Source: Terrisporobacter vanillatitrophus (lineage in GTDB: Bacteria > Bacillota > Clostridia > Peptostreptococcales > Peptostreptococcaceae). Taken from it: a stretch of DNA of 64,000 nucleotides. The stretch is from positions 2,542,001 to 2,606,000 of the forward strand of contig NZ_CP154625.1 in NCBI RefSeq assembly GCF_051148895.1. The letters run 5' to 3'. Below are positions 1 to 7,989 of the stretch, in pieces (the first letter of the stretch is position 1; each line of letters starts with the position of its first letter). Below the pieces are notes generated by a model. It was not told the DNA's origin and ran no database searches. It worked only from the letters and a program-made list of their open reading frames with translations. A program made the position numbers and the translations under genes.

Positions 1-535
1 TACTTAATAATTCTGCATAACTAGTAAAAGGAATAACACGACCTCTTTTGTCTGCTATTCCTCCTATACCTCTTTTAATTAAGTTATTTACTAATTCATC
101 TTGCAACTGCTTAATAGTTTGTCCAGTAGCAAATTTCATTTGTGTATCGGTAAGTCCTATATCTCTGATACTATCCTCTATTCTTCTTCCTACTTGATTG
201 TTTACTTCTGCAAAGTTGTTAACCATATTATCGCTTATAAGCTCTATAGCATCTGTGTGAAGTTGAGCAAATCCATCTCCTATACTAGATATATCTAAAG
301 CTTCTAATGAATTATAATATGCTTCCATGTATAACTCATTAACTATATCTTTAGAGTATTTAGCACTTTGTAGTTGCAATTGCATTAATTCAAGCTTAAC
401 CTGTTTCAGCATAGTTTCATAAAAATCCGTAACATGACCTTTAACCTTCTTATTACCGATTATATTAATAAGCCTTTTTTCTGCTTGAGTATATATTTTA
501 ATAAGTTGATTAATCTTTTTATCATAAGTTTTCAT
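1..535 (-). CDS. Phage minor capsid protein, partial (runs off the left edge)
   Basis: An open frame of 178 codons continues past base 1 without a stop. Its ATG (533-535) overlaps the portal stop codon by one base, the usual coupling of portal and minor head genes. The visible N-terminal part is helical and Lys/Gln-rich (MKTYDKKINQLIKIYTQAEK) and later contains GRRIEDSIRDIGL and KFATGQTIKQLQDEL, which resembles the phage minor capsid protein 2 family. Such proteins sit at the portal vertex or inside the head of Siphoviridae-type phages. The family call rests on position after the portal and recalled motif style. The C-terminal half is outside the window. Confidence 0.75.
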   Translation of the reverse strand, partial: MKTYDKKINQLIKIYTQAEKRLINIIGNKKVKGHVTDFYETMLKQVKLELMQLQLQSAKYSKDIVNELYMEAYYNSLEALDISSIGDGFAQLHTDAIELISDNMVNNFAEVNNQVGRRIEDSIRDIGLTDTQMKFATGQTIKQLQDELVNNLIKRGIGGIADKRGRVIPFTSYAELLS

Positions 536-1983
536 TAATCTTCATCAACTACTTTATTATAGTCAAAGTTCATATTTGACATTGGATTATTGTCTTTTTC
601 ATCTTTTAGTATTGCTTCTAGTTCCTTTTGTGTATCTTCATCTGATAAACTATCTAATCTTTGAATAGCACTAAACTGTGATAACGTAGATTTATTTCCT
701 GTTCTTATACCCATTATCTCTGCTTGCTCTTTTGGATCATCAGGTAAACCATCATTCCAAAATATATTTATTTTCTCTTTTGATAAATCTATGATGTTTT
801 CTCCACCTAATTGTGAAGCTAATTTAATAGCTTTTTTAATCCCACTATCAAATCTCATTCTAGAACGGTTAACCTTAGCCAACGGTGAAATCATCATTCT
901 CCTTAATGCTGTTCCAGAAGCTATCTGACCTGCCTTTTGTTCATTATCAAATATAGCACTTCCCATTTCACTTATTACAGCTAAGATATTTATTAGCTTC
1001 TCTATTTGTTTAAAGTTAGCTTCAAGTTGTGCTTCCCATGTCACATATTCAACTGGTGGGTCTTCTGTCGTACCTCTAATGAAGTAGTTTCCCATTTTTA
1101 ACTTATATTCTCCAGTATCATAATCTCTTTCTAATGCACTTTCAGGACCTTGTACAGAAGGTTCGGCATGCTTATCTAATATCTTAGATATTTGACTTAT
1201 TCTTACTTCTATTTCTGAAATAATACTATCTAAGTCTGCATAGTCATCTATCCCATAAACCCTATCTGAAGTCAACAAATTATGTACTGGAACTATAGCA
1301 AAATCATCTAATCCAGTATCTATTTTTTTAAGTTCTTCAGCTACTCCATCAATAATGTTTCGGTTATTAATTCTATATGTAATCTCTTCATAGAATCCTT
1401 TTGAATGTATTTGTACATATAAGTATTTAACTTTATTTTCTTTAGTTGAAAATAAGCTACTTTCACTTTGAGTAACCTCATAAGTATGAGCTAATACATG
1501 ATGCAATACTTTTTTTATATTCTTAGCATCAACTATTTTGAAATAAAAACTAGGTTGAGTTATATCTATAATCCCTTTACCCTCTTCATCTTTATAAACA
1601 TTAAATACACTGTCACCATATCTACTTATATCAATAGCTGCACTATAACAAGTATTAATCAAGTCACTATTCTCTGAAATAGTATCTAATGTTGTTTGAT
1701 GCTTTGAATTATCATCACCACACGTTATTTTAGGTGGTTCTCCCAATAAAAAATCAGCTATCTTTAGTGATATTAACTTTTGAAAGTTAGCTATCACAGA
1801 ATAACTGACTATATCTTCAAAGTTTCCTATTACTCTTGTAATACGTTTGAAACTTTCTTTATAAACTTGCTCATGTTCTCCTTCAAATATCATTTGATTT
1901 TTATGATATTTTTCTAGTCTATGTATTTCATTTTCTGGTGGCCACGATGAACCAAGTTTTAAAAAATCAAGATTAGTTAACAT
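535..1983 (-). CDS. Phage portal protein (SPP1 Gp6-like)
   Basis: A 482-residue protein of the size and layout of SPP1-type portals. It would form the dodecameric ring at one head vertex through which DNA is packaged and which docks the terminase. The N-terminus carries WPPENEIHRLEKYHKNQ followed by a region ending in LKIADFLLGEPPKI, a typical portal stretch. The acidic C-terminus is also common. It lies 11 bp downstream of the large terminase and overlaps the minor capsid start, so the three are one transcriptional unit on the minus strand. No frame damage is seen. Confidence 0.9.
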   Translation of the reverse strand: MLTNLDFLKLGSSWPPENEIHRLEKYHKNQMIFEGEHEQVYKESFKRITRVIGNFEDIVSYSVIANFQKLISLKIADFLLGEPPKITCGDDNSKHQTTLDTISENSDLINTCYSAAIDISRYGDSVFNVYKDEEGKGIIDITQPSFYFKIVDAKNIKKVLHHVLAHTYEVTQSESSLFSTKENKVKYLYVQIHSKGFYEEITYRINNRNIIDGVAEELKKIDTGLDDFAIVPVHNLLTSDRVYGIDDYADLDSIISEIEVRISQISKILDKHAEPSVQGPESALERDYDTGEYKLKMGNYFIRGTTEDPPVEYVTWEAQLEANFKQIEKLINILAVISEMGSAIFDNEQKAGQIASGTALRRMMISPLAKVNRSRMRFDSGIKKAIKLASQLGGENIIDLSKEKINIFWNDGLPDDPKEQAEIMGIRTGNKSTLSQFSAIQRLDSLSDEDTQKELEAILKDEKDNNPMSNMNFDYNKVVDED

Positions 1984-1994
1984 ATACTCACCTC

Positions 1995-3404
1995 CTAAAT
2001 TCTAACCTTTGCTACTCCTGTATTATTTTTATTTGCTATTTTTTCAACCACTCCTGTTGTTGCATCTTGTGCATCATCATGTTTGTTTTTTCCTGTTCTT
2101 TGGTATTTAACCATTGCTTTATAATATTCTGGCCATTTATCCTTCCAGTTGCATGGATAATAAATATGTTCCATTACCCAAGTAGAATTAGAAAGTATTC
2201 TAGCCTGTTTATTACCTGACTGGTGAAATGGTCTTATGGTAGTATAATTAGTCTTTAATTTATCATTAAGAATACTTCCTACATTCCTTGCAAATCCTCT
2301 TCCACCATTATTACTTTCAATATCTGCTACATTTACTTTATTCTCATATAATATTTTAGCTGTTTGTTCTTCTGTAACCTCCATAGAAGCTTGAGAATAT
2401 AATATATCCAATATATAAGCTTCCTTTTTATAAACTCCATAACAAATACTACATAAATAATCTTCTCCTGTATCTGCTGTATCTGTATAGTTAGCTATCC
2501 TCTCAAAATAAGGAGGCAATTCTGTATATGTTTTGAAACTTGTATATAAACAACCTTTTAAATCTATTGGCTCTTGTTGATAGTTAGCACTTGCTATATC
2601 CTCACCCATAGCACTTACTTTATCCATGTAACTTTCATAAGATAATACTTCTGAACATAACATTTGCTTTTTATACTTATCAACTAATGCCTTCATAGAT
2701 ATATGTTTGTATCTTTTATTTTTACTTTCGCACCATTCAAGAACTTTTCCAGCCAAATCATCGCTTGCCCACCTAGTCATTATAATTACTATCTTTCCAC
2801 CTTCTTCAAGTCTAGATAGCATTGTATTAGTAAACCAGTCCCAGTGCTTTTCTTTTACATTTTCATTATTGGCTTCTTCTGCATTTTTGATTAAGTCATC
2901 TATAATCATTAAAGAAGCTCCAAATCCTGTAGCTGTACCAGTAGGTGATGTTGCTAAGTAGTTATTATATCCACCTTCTAAACTCCAAAGATTCATTGCC
3001 CCATCACCATGCTTAATCTTTACTCCAGGAAATACATCTGAATAGACCGGCTTATATATATCTGCCTTTTCTTCTTGAATGCTATTTCTGACATTCTTTG
3101 AAAACATGGTTGATAGTGTTTCATTATATGATCCTGTCATTATTTTTTCTTTTTGATTGTTGCCAAGAACCCACTCTACAAATAAAGAAGCTGTTCTTGA
3201 CTTACCATGCCTAGGTGGTTCATTAATAATTAATACATCATCATCACCTTCATAAAACTCTTGGAAGTCGTCACATAAATCTACTAAGTATTTTCTATTA
3301 GGTTTATAGAAATCTGGTGCTTTTAAATTACAATAAAAAAAGAACCCACGCCTTGCAAGTTCTATCTTAGCTCCTAATTTAATTAATTCTTTATCCATCT
3401 TCAT
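1995..3404 (-). CDS. terL: Phage terminase large subunit (TerL)
   Basis: ATP-driven DNA packaging motor and headful or cohesive-end nuclease. The ATPase domain has a Walker A-like PPRHGKSRTAS (about residues 63-73) and Walker B LMIIDDLIKNAEE (about 167-179), with a coupling motif near IVIIMTRWASDD. The C-terminal nuclease half contains YTDTADTGEDY and DIESNNGGRGF and an acidic DDAQDAT near the end, placed as expected for RNase H-fold metal ligands. The start overlaps the TerS stop. A GTG one codon upstream is possible, but the ATG at 3404 is preferred. The two terminase genes are translationally coupled. Confidence 0.93.
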   Translation of the reverse strand: MKMDKELIKLGAKIELARRGFFFYCNLKAPDFYKPNRKYLVDLCDDFQEFYEGDDDVLIINEPPRHGKSRTASLFVEWVLGNNQKEKIMTGSYNETLSTMFSKNVRNSIQEEKADIYKPVYSDVFPGVKIKHGDGAMNLWSLEGGYNNYLATSPTGTATGFGASLMIIDDLIKNAEEANNENVKEKHWDWFTNTMLSRLEEGGKIVIIMTRWASDDLAGKVLEWCESKNKRYKHISMKALVDKYKKQMLCSEVLSYESYMDKVSAMGEDIASANYQQEPIDLKGCLYTSFKTYTELPPYFERIANYTDTADTGEDYLCSICYGVYKKEAYILDILYSQASMEVTEEQTAKILYENKVNVADIESNNGGRGFARNVGSILNDKLKTNYTTIRPFHQSGNKQARILSNSTWVMEHIYYPCNWKDKWPEYYKAMVKYQRTGKNKHDDAQDATTGVVEKIANKNNTGVAKVRI

Positions 3405-3852
3405 CACTAACTAGTTTTAGTAGTTGCTCTTTTGTTAACTCAGCATAAGGGTTATTTATCTGGCCACTATGCTCAATATCCTTTTTTTCTCTCCATTGTT
3501 GTGGTTTTCTATTCTTTAACCAAAATATCTGTGCTGTAGTATCTGGAACAACATGTTTTATAGTTCTTGTTGTTTTAATTAACTCTCCACACTCATACTC
3601 TGATTTTATTTCTTCATACTCATAACCTAAAGCTCTTTTTAATAAAGCATTCTCCACCTCATAGTCAATTACTTCTTTTCCCCTTTTTAGGGACTCCGAA
3701 AACTTCGGATACTTATTTTTATATTCATTAAATGTGCTTACAGCTACACCTAAATTATTTGCTATCTGTTCATCAGTGAGCCCATCTCTTGCCCATCCTT
3801 CTATTAATGTAAGCTTCGGCTCAACGTGAGTGAAGTATTTAGACTTTGCCAT
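3391..3852 (-). CDS. terS: Phage terminase small subunit (TerS)
   Basis: DNA-recognition subunit of the packaging enzyme, 153 residues from the ATG at 3852. That start is chosen because AGAGGTGAG precedes it and the upstream extension runs through a terminator hairpin. The N-terminal half has a helix-turn-helix (LTDEQIANNLGVAVSTFNEY, about residues 26-45), typical of TerS DNA binding. The middle is a charged helical region (SLKRGKEVIDYEVENALLKR) expected for oligomerisation. The C-terminus (NPYAELTKEQLLKLVSDEDG) probably contacts TerL. It overlaps terL by 14 bp. Confidence 0.88.
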   Translation of the reverse strand: MAKSKYFTHVEPKLTLIEGWARDGLTDEQIANNLGVAVSTFNEYKNKYPKFSESLKRGKEVIDYEVENALLKRALGYEYEEIKSEYECGELIKTTRTIKHVVPDTTAQIFWLKNRKPQQWREKKDIEHSGQINNPYAELTKEQLLKLVSDEDG

Positions 3853-3880
3853 GAACTCACCTCTTTTCTTTACAAAATAA

Positions 3881-3909
3881 AAAAGAACCCCCTTTTCTAG
3901 AGTTCTTTT
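3881..3909 (-). terminator. Intrinsic terminator after the DUF4145 gene
   Basis: The 8-bp stem AAAAGAAC/GTTCTTTT (3881-3888 with 3902-3909) is followed on the minus strand by a T-rich run. It lies between the DUF4145 gene and terS, so the DUF4145 gene would be transcribed separately from the packaging genes. Confidence 0.6.
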
Positions 3910-3913
3910 ATTT

Positions 3914-4486
3914 CTATTCAACCATAGCTGGAAATTCATATACTAACCTTAGTATCATTTCTACAAATTTTAATGATTTTTCAGCATCTTCCTCACTTAT
4001 TATATGAATTTCATGAGTTGCTTCATTTCCTATTTTTCTAATTTGATCAACCCATTTTTTTGCATTTGGCAAAATATAATTTTTTTCATCTAACCAATTT
4101 ACATAATATACAAACTTTTTATTTTCTTCAGCACCTAAGTTGACAGATATATTCATTAGCAATTTTCTACAACATAAAGCTACTGAAGTAAATGCATCTA
4201 CACTAAAACAATTTCTAGCTTCGTTATATAAATCTACCACTTCTTTATGTGTTATATTCTGAATATTTGAACCAATTTTCACTCCCGGATATTGCTTTTC
4301 TTCATCATCAAAAAATGTTGGTTTATTACAATTGGGGCATATATATATGCTATATTCATAATCTGAACTACCTAACAGACCGCTTTTTTCTTTAGCATAG
4401 AAACCCTTATCATTTCCAATAATACAGCCACAATAACCACACGAAAAACTCTTATTTCTCATTTTAGACATATTAGCCCACTCCAT
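3914..4486 (-). CDS. DUF4145 protein with N-terminal zinc ribbon
   Basis: A 190-residue protein. The N-terminus holds a treble-clef or zinc-ribbon pair, CGYCGC (about 16-21) and CPNCNKP (about 49-55). The rest is a helical DUF4145 domain, seen in VDLYNEARNCFSVDAFTSVA and IRKIGNEATHEIHIISEEDA. DUF4145 proteins are HEPN-like helical bundles found in phages and beside restriction systems. The start has RBS AGAGGTGAA. It sits just upstream of terS with its own terminator, so it behaves like a cargo or moron gene rather than part of the packaging operon. Function unknown; defence or anti-defence is only a guess. Confidence 0.7.
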   Translation of the reverse strand: MEWANMSKMRNKSFSCGYCGCIIGNDKGFYAKEKSGLLGSSDYEYSIYICPNCNKPTFFDDEEKQYPGVKIGSNIQNITHKEVVDLYNEARNCFSVDAFTSVALCCRKLLMNISVNLGAEENKKFVYYVNWLDEKNYILPNAKKWVDQIRKIGNEATHEIHIISEEDAEKSLKFVEMILRLVYEFPAMVE

Positions 4487-4513
4487 ATATTCACCTCTTT
4501 CAAGTATACAATT

Positions 4514-4675
4514 CTACTTTATTCGAGGTTTTCCTTGTTTTTTATTTATATTCTTAAATTTACTTTTACTTTTATCAAAATTAGGTTTCTGTTTCATTAG
4601 ATCTTCATATATCCATTTATCCCTTTTTACTTCTGCTTCTTGTTCTGCTATTAAATTTGCATCAATCCATTTCAT
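4514..4675 (-). CDS. Small hypothetical phage protein (53 aa)
   Basis: A short open frame beginning MKWIDANLIAEQEAEVKRDK, preceded by AAGGATGTG at RBS distance and ending in a very basic tail (KFKNINKKQGKPRIK). The composition (acidic helix, then a Lys-rich tail) and the good ribosome site make it a credible gene. It ends 27 bp before the DUF4145 start. No family recognised. Confidence 0.5.
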   Translation of the reverse strand: MKWIDANLIAEQEAEVKRDKWIYEDLMKQKPNFDKSKSKFKNINKKQGKPRIK

Positions 4676-4702
4676 ATAGTCACATCCTTAATATTTAAAA
4701 AT

Positions 4703-4729
4703 AAAAAAAGGATGCACATTAGTACATCC
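4703..4729 (-). terminator. Intrinsic terminator, minus strand
   Basis: GGATG (4710-4714) pairs with CATCC (4725-4729), with one inner mismatch before pairing resumes. On the minus strand the hairpin is followed by seven T. It closes the structured RNA region to its right. Confidence 0.6.
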
Positions 4730-4860
4730 AGTGAAAGGGGTTTATTATAACTATCGGGGAGAGAGTTTTCAGAATTGAACTGAAAAGTTTGGGGATAACT
4801 GCTCCTGCACTCTCATAGTGGATAGAAGTTCAGCTATACTTCTATCCTTCCGTTGTTAGT
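4730..4860 (-). ncRNA. Candidate structured phage RNA with a tRNA-like T-arm
   Basis: No ORF with a ribosome site lies here, but paired elements are dense. GGATAGAAGT (4820-4829) pairs perfectly with ACTTCTATCC (4838-4847). GAGAGT (4761-4766) pairs with ACTCTC (4809-4814) and encloses a 7-bp hairpin (4766-4772 with 4780-4786). Read on the minus strand, that hairpin has the loop TTCAATT, the form of a tRNA T-loop, with the GAGAGT/ACTCTC helix placed like an acceptor stem. No D-arm or anticodon arm is visible, so it is not a normal tRNA. The terminator at 4703-4729 follows on the same strand. Confidence 0.45.
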
Positions 4861-5010
4861 TCCAAAACATATATAATTAATTTATATAAAGAGGAGTAAA
4901 GAGTAAATCCTGCCATTAACCTATCTCTTCACAATACAATAATACTATGGATTACTCTGCAATAATCTGCAATGTTATTTGGATAAATAAAATATCAATT
5001 TCTTTGTATA
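4861..5010. other. AT-rich spacer, nothing recognised
   Basis: With the RNA element to its left this completes the gene-free stretch 4676-5070. No ORF with a ribosome site is seen. It could hold a promoter for the RNA or the packaging genes, but no convincing -35/-10 pair was found. Confidence 0.4.
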
Positions 5011-5053
5011 AAAAAATCCTACTAGTGTACTAAGTACACTTATAGGATTTTTT
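5011..5053. terminator. Bidirectional terminator
   Basis: AAAAAATCCTA (5011-5021) pairs with TAGGATTTTTT (5042-5052) around an inner GTAC/GTAC dyad. T-runs on both strands make it usable in either direction. It ends the minus-strand membrane-protein gene to its right. Confidence 0.75.
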
Positions 5054-5070
5054 ATTAATCTAATTTTTAA

Positions 5071-5334
5071 TTACTCTTCTTTACTTCCTAACTTCTTTTT
5101 CATTTTTCTAGCATCAAATTTATAAGATAAAATTAATACTATTACTCCTATTGGTAAGCATATTAAATATACCAAAGACAACATTAATAACATTAATCCT
5201 AAAACTAAAAGCAATGCTTTCACTAGAAAATTATAAGGTTTTATCTTTTTTTCATCAAGAGCATCCCAAGTACCTTTTCTCCATTCCGTTGGATCTTCTT
5301 TAAAATCTTCAAAACTTTTTTTTATTTTACTCAT
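5071..5334 (-). CDS. Small two-helix membrane protein (87 aa)
   Basis: Starts MSKIKKSFEDFKEDPTEWRK, then has two adjacent hydrophobic segments (about residues 37-57 and 58-70, with VYLICLPIGVIVLIL) and a basic tail (KFDARKMKKKLGSKEE). This predicts a small membrane hairpin with both ends in the cytoplasm. It is isolated between a terminator and a 450-bp gap and so has its own transcript. Prophages carry many such lysogenic-conversion or superinfection-exclusion candidates, but no family is recognised here. Confidence 0.65.
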   Translation of the reverse strand: MSKIKKSFEDFKEDPTEWRKGTWDALDEKKIKPYNFLVKALLLVLGLMLLMLSLVYLICLPIGVIVLILSYKFDARKMKKKLGSKEE

Positions 5335-5783
5335 TAAAAACTCTCCTTAAATTTTTTACATTATATTACTCGTTCATATTGCAATCTAGCCCTTATTATG
5401 CTTTCCCATATTTTCATAATAAACAATGTAGTAATACTATTAAATAACTTAGGTTATTAGCTAATATACATTTCAGAAGACCGATTCAGACAACTACTAT
5501 AGATATGTTTTGCTATCTTATTATTAAACACCCAATATATTTACCATTATATGTAATATATGTAAAGTATTGTTATATTTTGCATTATAAATTATAACAT
5601 TATTTATATTTTTATCATATATAATGTCTCATATATAGCATGAAATAATCATATTTTCAGGAATTTATCTTATATTTTATCAAATAAATTATAATTTTGT
5701 TACTTTTATATTTTCTAAACTTACTAATATCACTATTATACAGAAGTTTTCCACAAGTTCTAAAGTAATATAAACTCCTTGTA
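5335..5783. other. Long AT-rich gene-free stretch
   Basis: About 450 bp with no convincing ORF, no strong dyads and no tRNA. It separates the early/late control gene (5826-6218) from the small membrane gene and probably contains the latter's promoter. Nothing specific is supported. Confidence 0.4.
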
Positions 5784-5820
5784 ATTAAAAAAGAAGTAGA
5801 TTATAAAATCCACCCCTTTT
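5784..5820 (-). terminator. Terminator after the DUF1492-like gene
   Basis: On the minus strand GTGGAT/ATCTAC (5808-5813 with 5796-5801) forms a stem extended by G-U pairs and followed by a run of six T. Confidence 0.6.
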
Positions 5821-5825
5821 GCTTT

Positions 5826-6218
5826 CTATGCTATTTTCTTTAATGCTGAACTATGTATGTTATTCGCTTGTCTTTCACTATAATTCATTTTTTGAGCTAT
5901 CTGGAACATTCTTAAATTATCTATATATCTATATCTCATTAATACTCTTTCTGTTGCTCCTAAACTTTCTATTGTATCCTCTATTTCCGATATTTTCTTT
6001 ATAAGCTTGTTTGTCTTTTTATTTAAATTCTTAATAGTATCTTCTATTCTGACAAGTATATCAATCAACTCTTTACTTTCTCCTTCTGCTCGAGGCATAT
6101 CTGAAATTATTTGACTTTTTATACTTGTTTTTCTTTCTTCCCAAAATACTATTTGTTCCTCAAGTTGTACAACCTCATCTTTTAGCACTGTATATTCCTT
6201 TAACTCTTCTTTTGTCAT
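5826..6218 (-). CDS. DUF1492 / sigma-70 region 4-like phage transcription regulator
   Basis: A 130-residue protein. Residues about 1-85 are predicted coiled coil (VVQLEEQIVFWEERK, then KKTNKLIKKISEIEDTIES). The C-terminus carries a region-4-like helix-turn-helix (ERVLMRYRYIDNLRMFQIAQ then MNYSERQANNIHSSALKKIA). This layout matches the ArpU/DUF1492 group at the end of early operons in Gram-positive phages, where they switch on late genes. Here it is the last gene of the minus-strand early block, followed by a terminator and then the packaging genes, which fits. RBS AAGGGGG precedes the ATG. Confidence 0.75.
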   Translation of the reverse strand: MTKEELKEYTVLKDEVVQLEEQIVFWEERKTSIKSQIISDMPRAEGESKELIDILVRIEDTIKNLNKKTNKLIKKISEIEDTIESLGATERVLMRYRYIDNLRMFQIAQKMNYSERQANNIHSSALKKIA

Positions 6219-6236
6219 GTTGTTCCCCCTTGGTGA

Positions 6237-6449
6237 TTATATATAGTATTCTTCTAAATCTATTTGTGGTGTAAATGTTGAACTCCCACAATTATCACAT
6301 TTATACTTTTTAAATCCAGTTTCCTTGTCAACTTCCACTGTTATTTCACCTTCATTTTTTACTACATTACAATTGCTACATCTAAGCTCCATTGAATTTT
6401 CTTTTTTATTTTTTAAATATATAACATTGCCAACTTTTCTTTTTATCAT
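6237..6449 (-). CDS. Small zinc-ribbon protein (70 aa)
   Basis: Two CxxC knuckles, CSNC (about 24-27) and CDNC (about 51-54), frame a single zinc ribbon. The N-terminal extension MIKRKVGNVIYLKNKKENS is basic. The first Met is kept because GAGGGGG lies just upstream; an internal Met before ELRCSNC is the alternative. It lies 18 bp upstream of the DUF1492-like gene in the same operon. Nucleic-acid or protein binding is likely; the exact role is unknown. Confidence 0.7.
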   Translation of the reverse strand: MIKRKVGNVIYLKNKKENSMELRCSNCNVVKNEGEITVEVDKETGFKKYKCDNCGSSTFTPQIDLEEYYI

Positions 6450-6492
6450 TATTTCCCCCTCTTTAATTTTATTGACCTTTAAGTATTAAATG

Positions 6493-6798
6493 CTATTCCG
6501 ATTTCATTCTTAAAAGTTGTCTATTTATTTTGTAATCTTTTATTTCTTCTATATCTTCATCCTTTATATTTAATAAATATTTAACTTGTTCAAAAACTAC
6601 ATAAACATCTGCTATTTCACTTTTTATTTCCTCAAGTGTCTTAGCCTTATCTGTACTTTCTCTATGTTTGCATATTGCCTGTTGAAGTTCTGCCATTTCT
6701 TCTATTAATTTAATACTTTGCCTATCATAACCATAATGTAGTGCTATCTTTTTTATTCTCTGCTCCCTATTATCCAGATGTTGTGATATATATTCCAT
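6493..6798 (-). CDS. MazG-like nucleotide pyrophosphohydrolase (101 aa)
   Basis: All-alpha NTP-PPase fold signature: KLIEEMAELQQAICKHRE (about 30-47) and EIKSEIADVYVVFEQVKYLL (about 57-76) give the EExxE and ExxD metal-binding pattern of MazG/dUTPase-like enzymes. Such proteins hydrolyse NTPs or dNTPs to monophosphates and may lower alarmone or non-canonical nucleotides during infection. The next gene ends one base away from its start, so they are co-translated. Confidence 0.75.
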   Translation of the reverse strand: MEYISQHLDNREQRIKKIALHYGYDRQSIKLIEEMAELQQAICKHRESTDKAKTLEEIKSEIADVYVVFEQVKYLLNIKDEDIEEIKDYKINRQLLRMKSE

Positions 6799-6799
6799 A

Positions 6800-7000
6800 T
6801 TAATGCCTCACTAATTCAAGCCTATCATTGCGACTCAATATATACTCTATGGCTTCATCCTCTGTATCCCATTCTAAAAGTCTATATGTATCTGCATCAA
6901 AAGTTTGTCCCATTGGCATATTTCTACCTTCAAAGTTTACAATCACATTGTATTTATTTAATCTATTTTTTACTACTTTAGCTTTTAATTTGTTATTCAT
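6800..7000 (-). CDS. Hypothetical phage protein (66 aa)
   Basis: A compact alpha/beta protein (VIVNFEGRNMPMGQTFDADT, then EWDTEDEAIEYILSRNDRLE). It lies immediately upstream of the MazG-like gene in the early operon with no gap. No domain recognised. Confidence 0.6.
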   Translation of the reverse strand: MNNKLKAKVVKNRLNKYNVIVNFEGRNMPMGQTFDADTYRLLEWDTEDEAIEYILSRNDRLELVRH

Positions 7001-7114
7001 ATTTCCTCATTTTCTCCTACTTATCAACATTTTTGTCAATCTTTTTTCCTAACATTCGACAAATGTTAGCTATTTAGGTTGCTCTTGAAATAAATGAATT
7101 ATTTTATTTCATAT

Positions 7115-7549
7115 CTAAAATGGTATCTCGTCATCATCTATCGCTTGAAAACCATTTGGATCTAATCCTTTTGGTGGTTCATAACTTGGTTGAAAAGTTT
7201 GATTATTTTCTCCTGATACAGTTTCATCATTCTTAGTTCCAGCTAGAAATTCAAGTTTATCAACTTTAACTTTTGTATACTTTCTTGTTTCCCCATCTTT
7301 GTCGTAAGTATCTATGTTTAATTCTCCTTCAACTAGAACTAACTTGCCTTTGGTAACATACTGGCATAAGTTCTCACAATGTTTACCTATAGCCTCACAA
7401 TTTATAAAATCAACCTTTTTATTATTCTTATCCTTTTGATATGCCCTTTCTACTGCTAATGTATATACCATCTTGGGTGTCCCTGTATTTGGTATAAAAC
7501 TTAATTCTGCATCTTTTGTAAGTCTTCCAGACATTATTAATTTATTCAT
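7115..7549 (-). CDS. ssb: Single-stranded DNA-binding protein (phage SSB)
   Basis: A 144-residue protein with an N-terminal OB fold (MNKLIMSGRLTKDAELSFIP, then VDFINCEAIGKHCENLCQYV and KGKLVLVEGELNIDTY) and an acidic C-terminal tip DDDEIPF, the conserved peptide that recruits replication and repair partners. It coats single-stranded DNA during phage replication and recombination. It is grouped with ERF recombinase and the replication initiator. The length is normal for a phage SSB, with a short linker. An 8-bp hairpin lies in the 114-bp gap after it. Confidence 0.93.
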   Translation of the reverse strand: MNKLIMSGRLTKDAELSFIPNTGTPKMVYTLAVERAYQKDKNNKKVDFINCEAIGKHCENLCQYVTKGKLVLVEGELNIDTYDKDGETRKYTKVKVDKLEFLAGTKNDETVSGENNQTFQPSYEPPKGLDPNGFQAIDDDEIPF

Positions 7550-7572
7550 ATTTCTATTTCTCCTATTGTTTA

Positions 7573-7986
7573 TTAAGCTGTTTTTTTAGCTACTTTTCTC
7601 TTTTTTTTCAAATCATCATAATTAATCCATCCATTTTCATCTCCATATTTAATGCTCTTTTGTATCCATGTGAGCTTTTCATCAAATAGGTAATCGAACA
7701 TCTTTTTTCTCATAATACCTTGCTGTGTTTCCATTCCTTTAACATCCACGTATTCAACATCACCATTATTATGATATATTGCAAAATCTACTGTATAAGT
7801 TATGGCTCTATGAGTTTTACCATATTTTTTAAAACTTGGCTGTAGCTCAAATTTATGCTGCAATCCAAAGTCTTTTATTTTACCCTCTTCTTTTAATTTC
7901 TTAAGATAAAGATAATATTCTGCCTCATGTTTACTATCAAATTTAATTCCATCTACAACTACTTTTTTATTTTTGTATTTATTCAT
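7573..7986 (-). CDS. DUF1064 phage nuclease-fold protein
   Basis: A 137-residue protein with the DUF1064 pattern. FDSKHEAEYYLYLKKLKEEG (about 17-36) supplies the early Glu; YTVDFAIY then EYVDVKG (about 65-85) look like the Asp and Asp-x-Lys of a PD-(D/E)xK nuclease core. The C-terminus is very basic. It is commonly located between SSB and replication genes in Clostridium and Bacillus phages, as here. Probably a structure-specific or recombination endonuclease, though activity is inferred from fold-like residues only. Confidence 0.75.
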   Translation of the reverse strand: MNKYKNKKVVVDGIKFDSKHEAEYYLYLKKLKEEGKIKDFGLQHKFELQPSFKKYGKTHRAITYTVDFAIYHNNGDVEYVDVKGMETQQGIMRKKMFDYLFDEKLTWIQKSIKYGDENGWINYDDLKKKRKVAKKTA

Positions 7987-7989
7987 TAA

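Noticed and set aside
3853..3939. Longer N-terminus for TerS
   Set aside because: The extension runs through the terminator hairpin at 3881-3909; a good ribosome site precedes the ATG at 3852.
4761..4814. A tRNA gene on the minus strand
   Set aside because: T-arm-like and acceptor-like pairing exist, but there is no D-arm or anticodon arm and the enclosed length is about 54 nt.
7049..7070. Terminator after the SSB gene
   Set aside because: CTAACATT/AATGTTAG is a good dyad, but there is no T-run on either strand.
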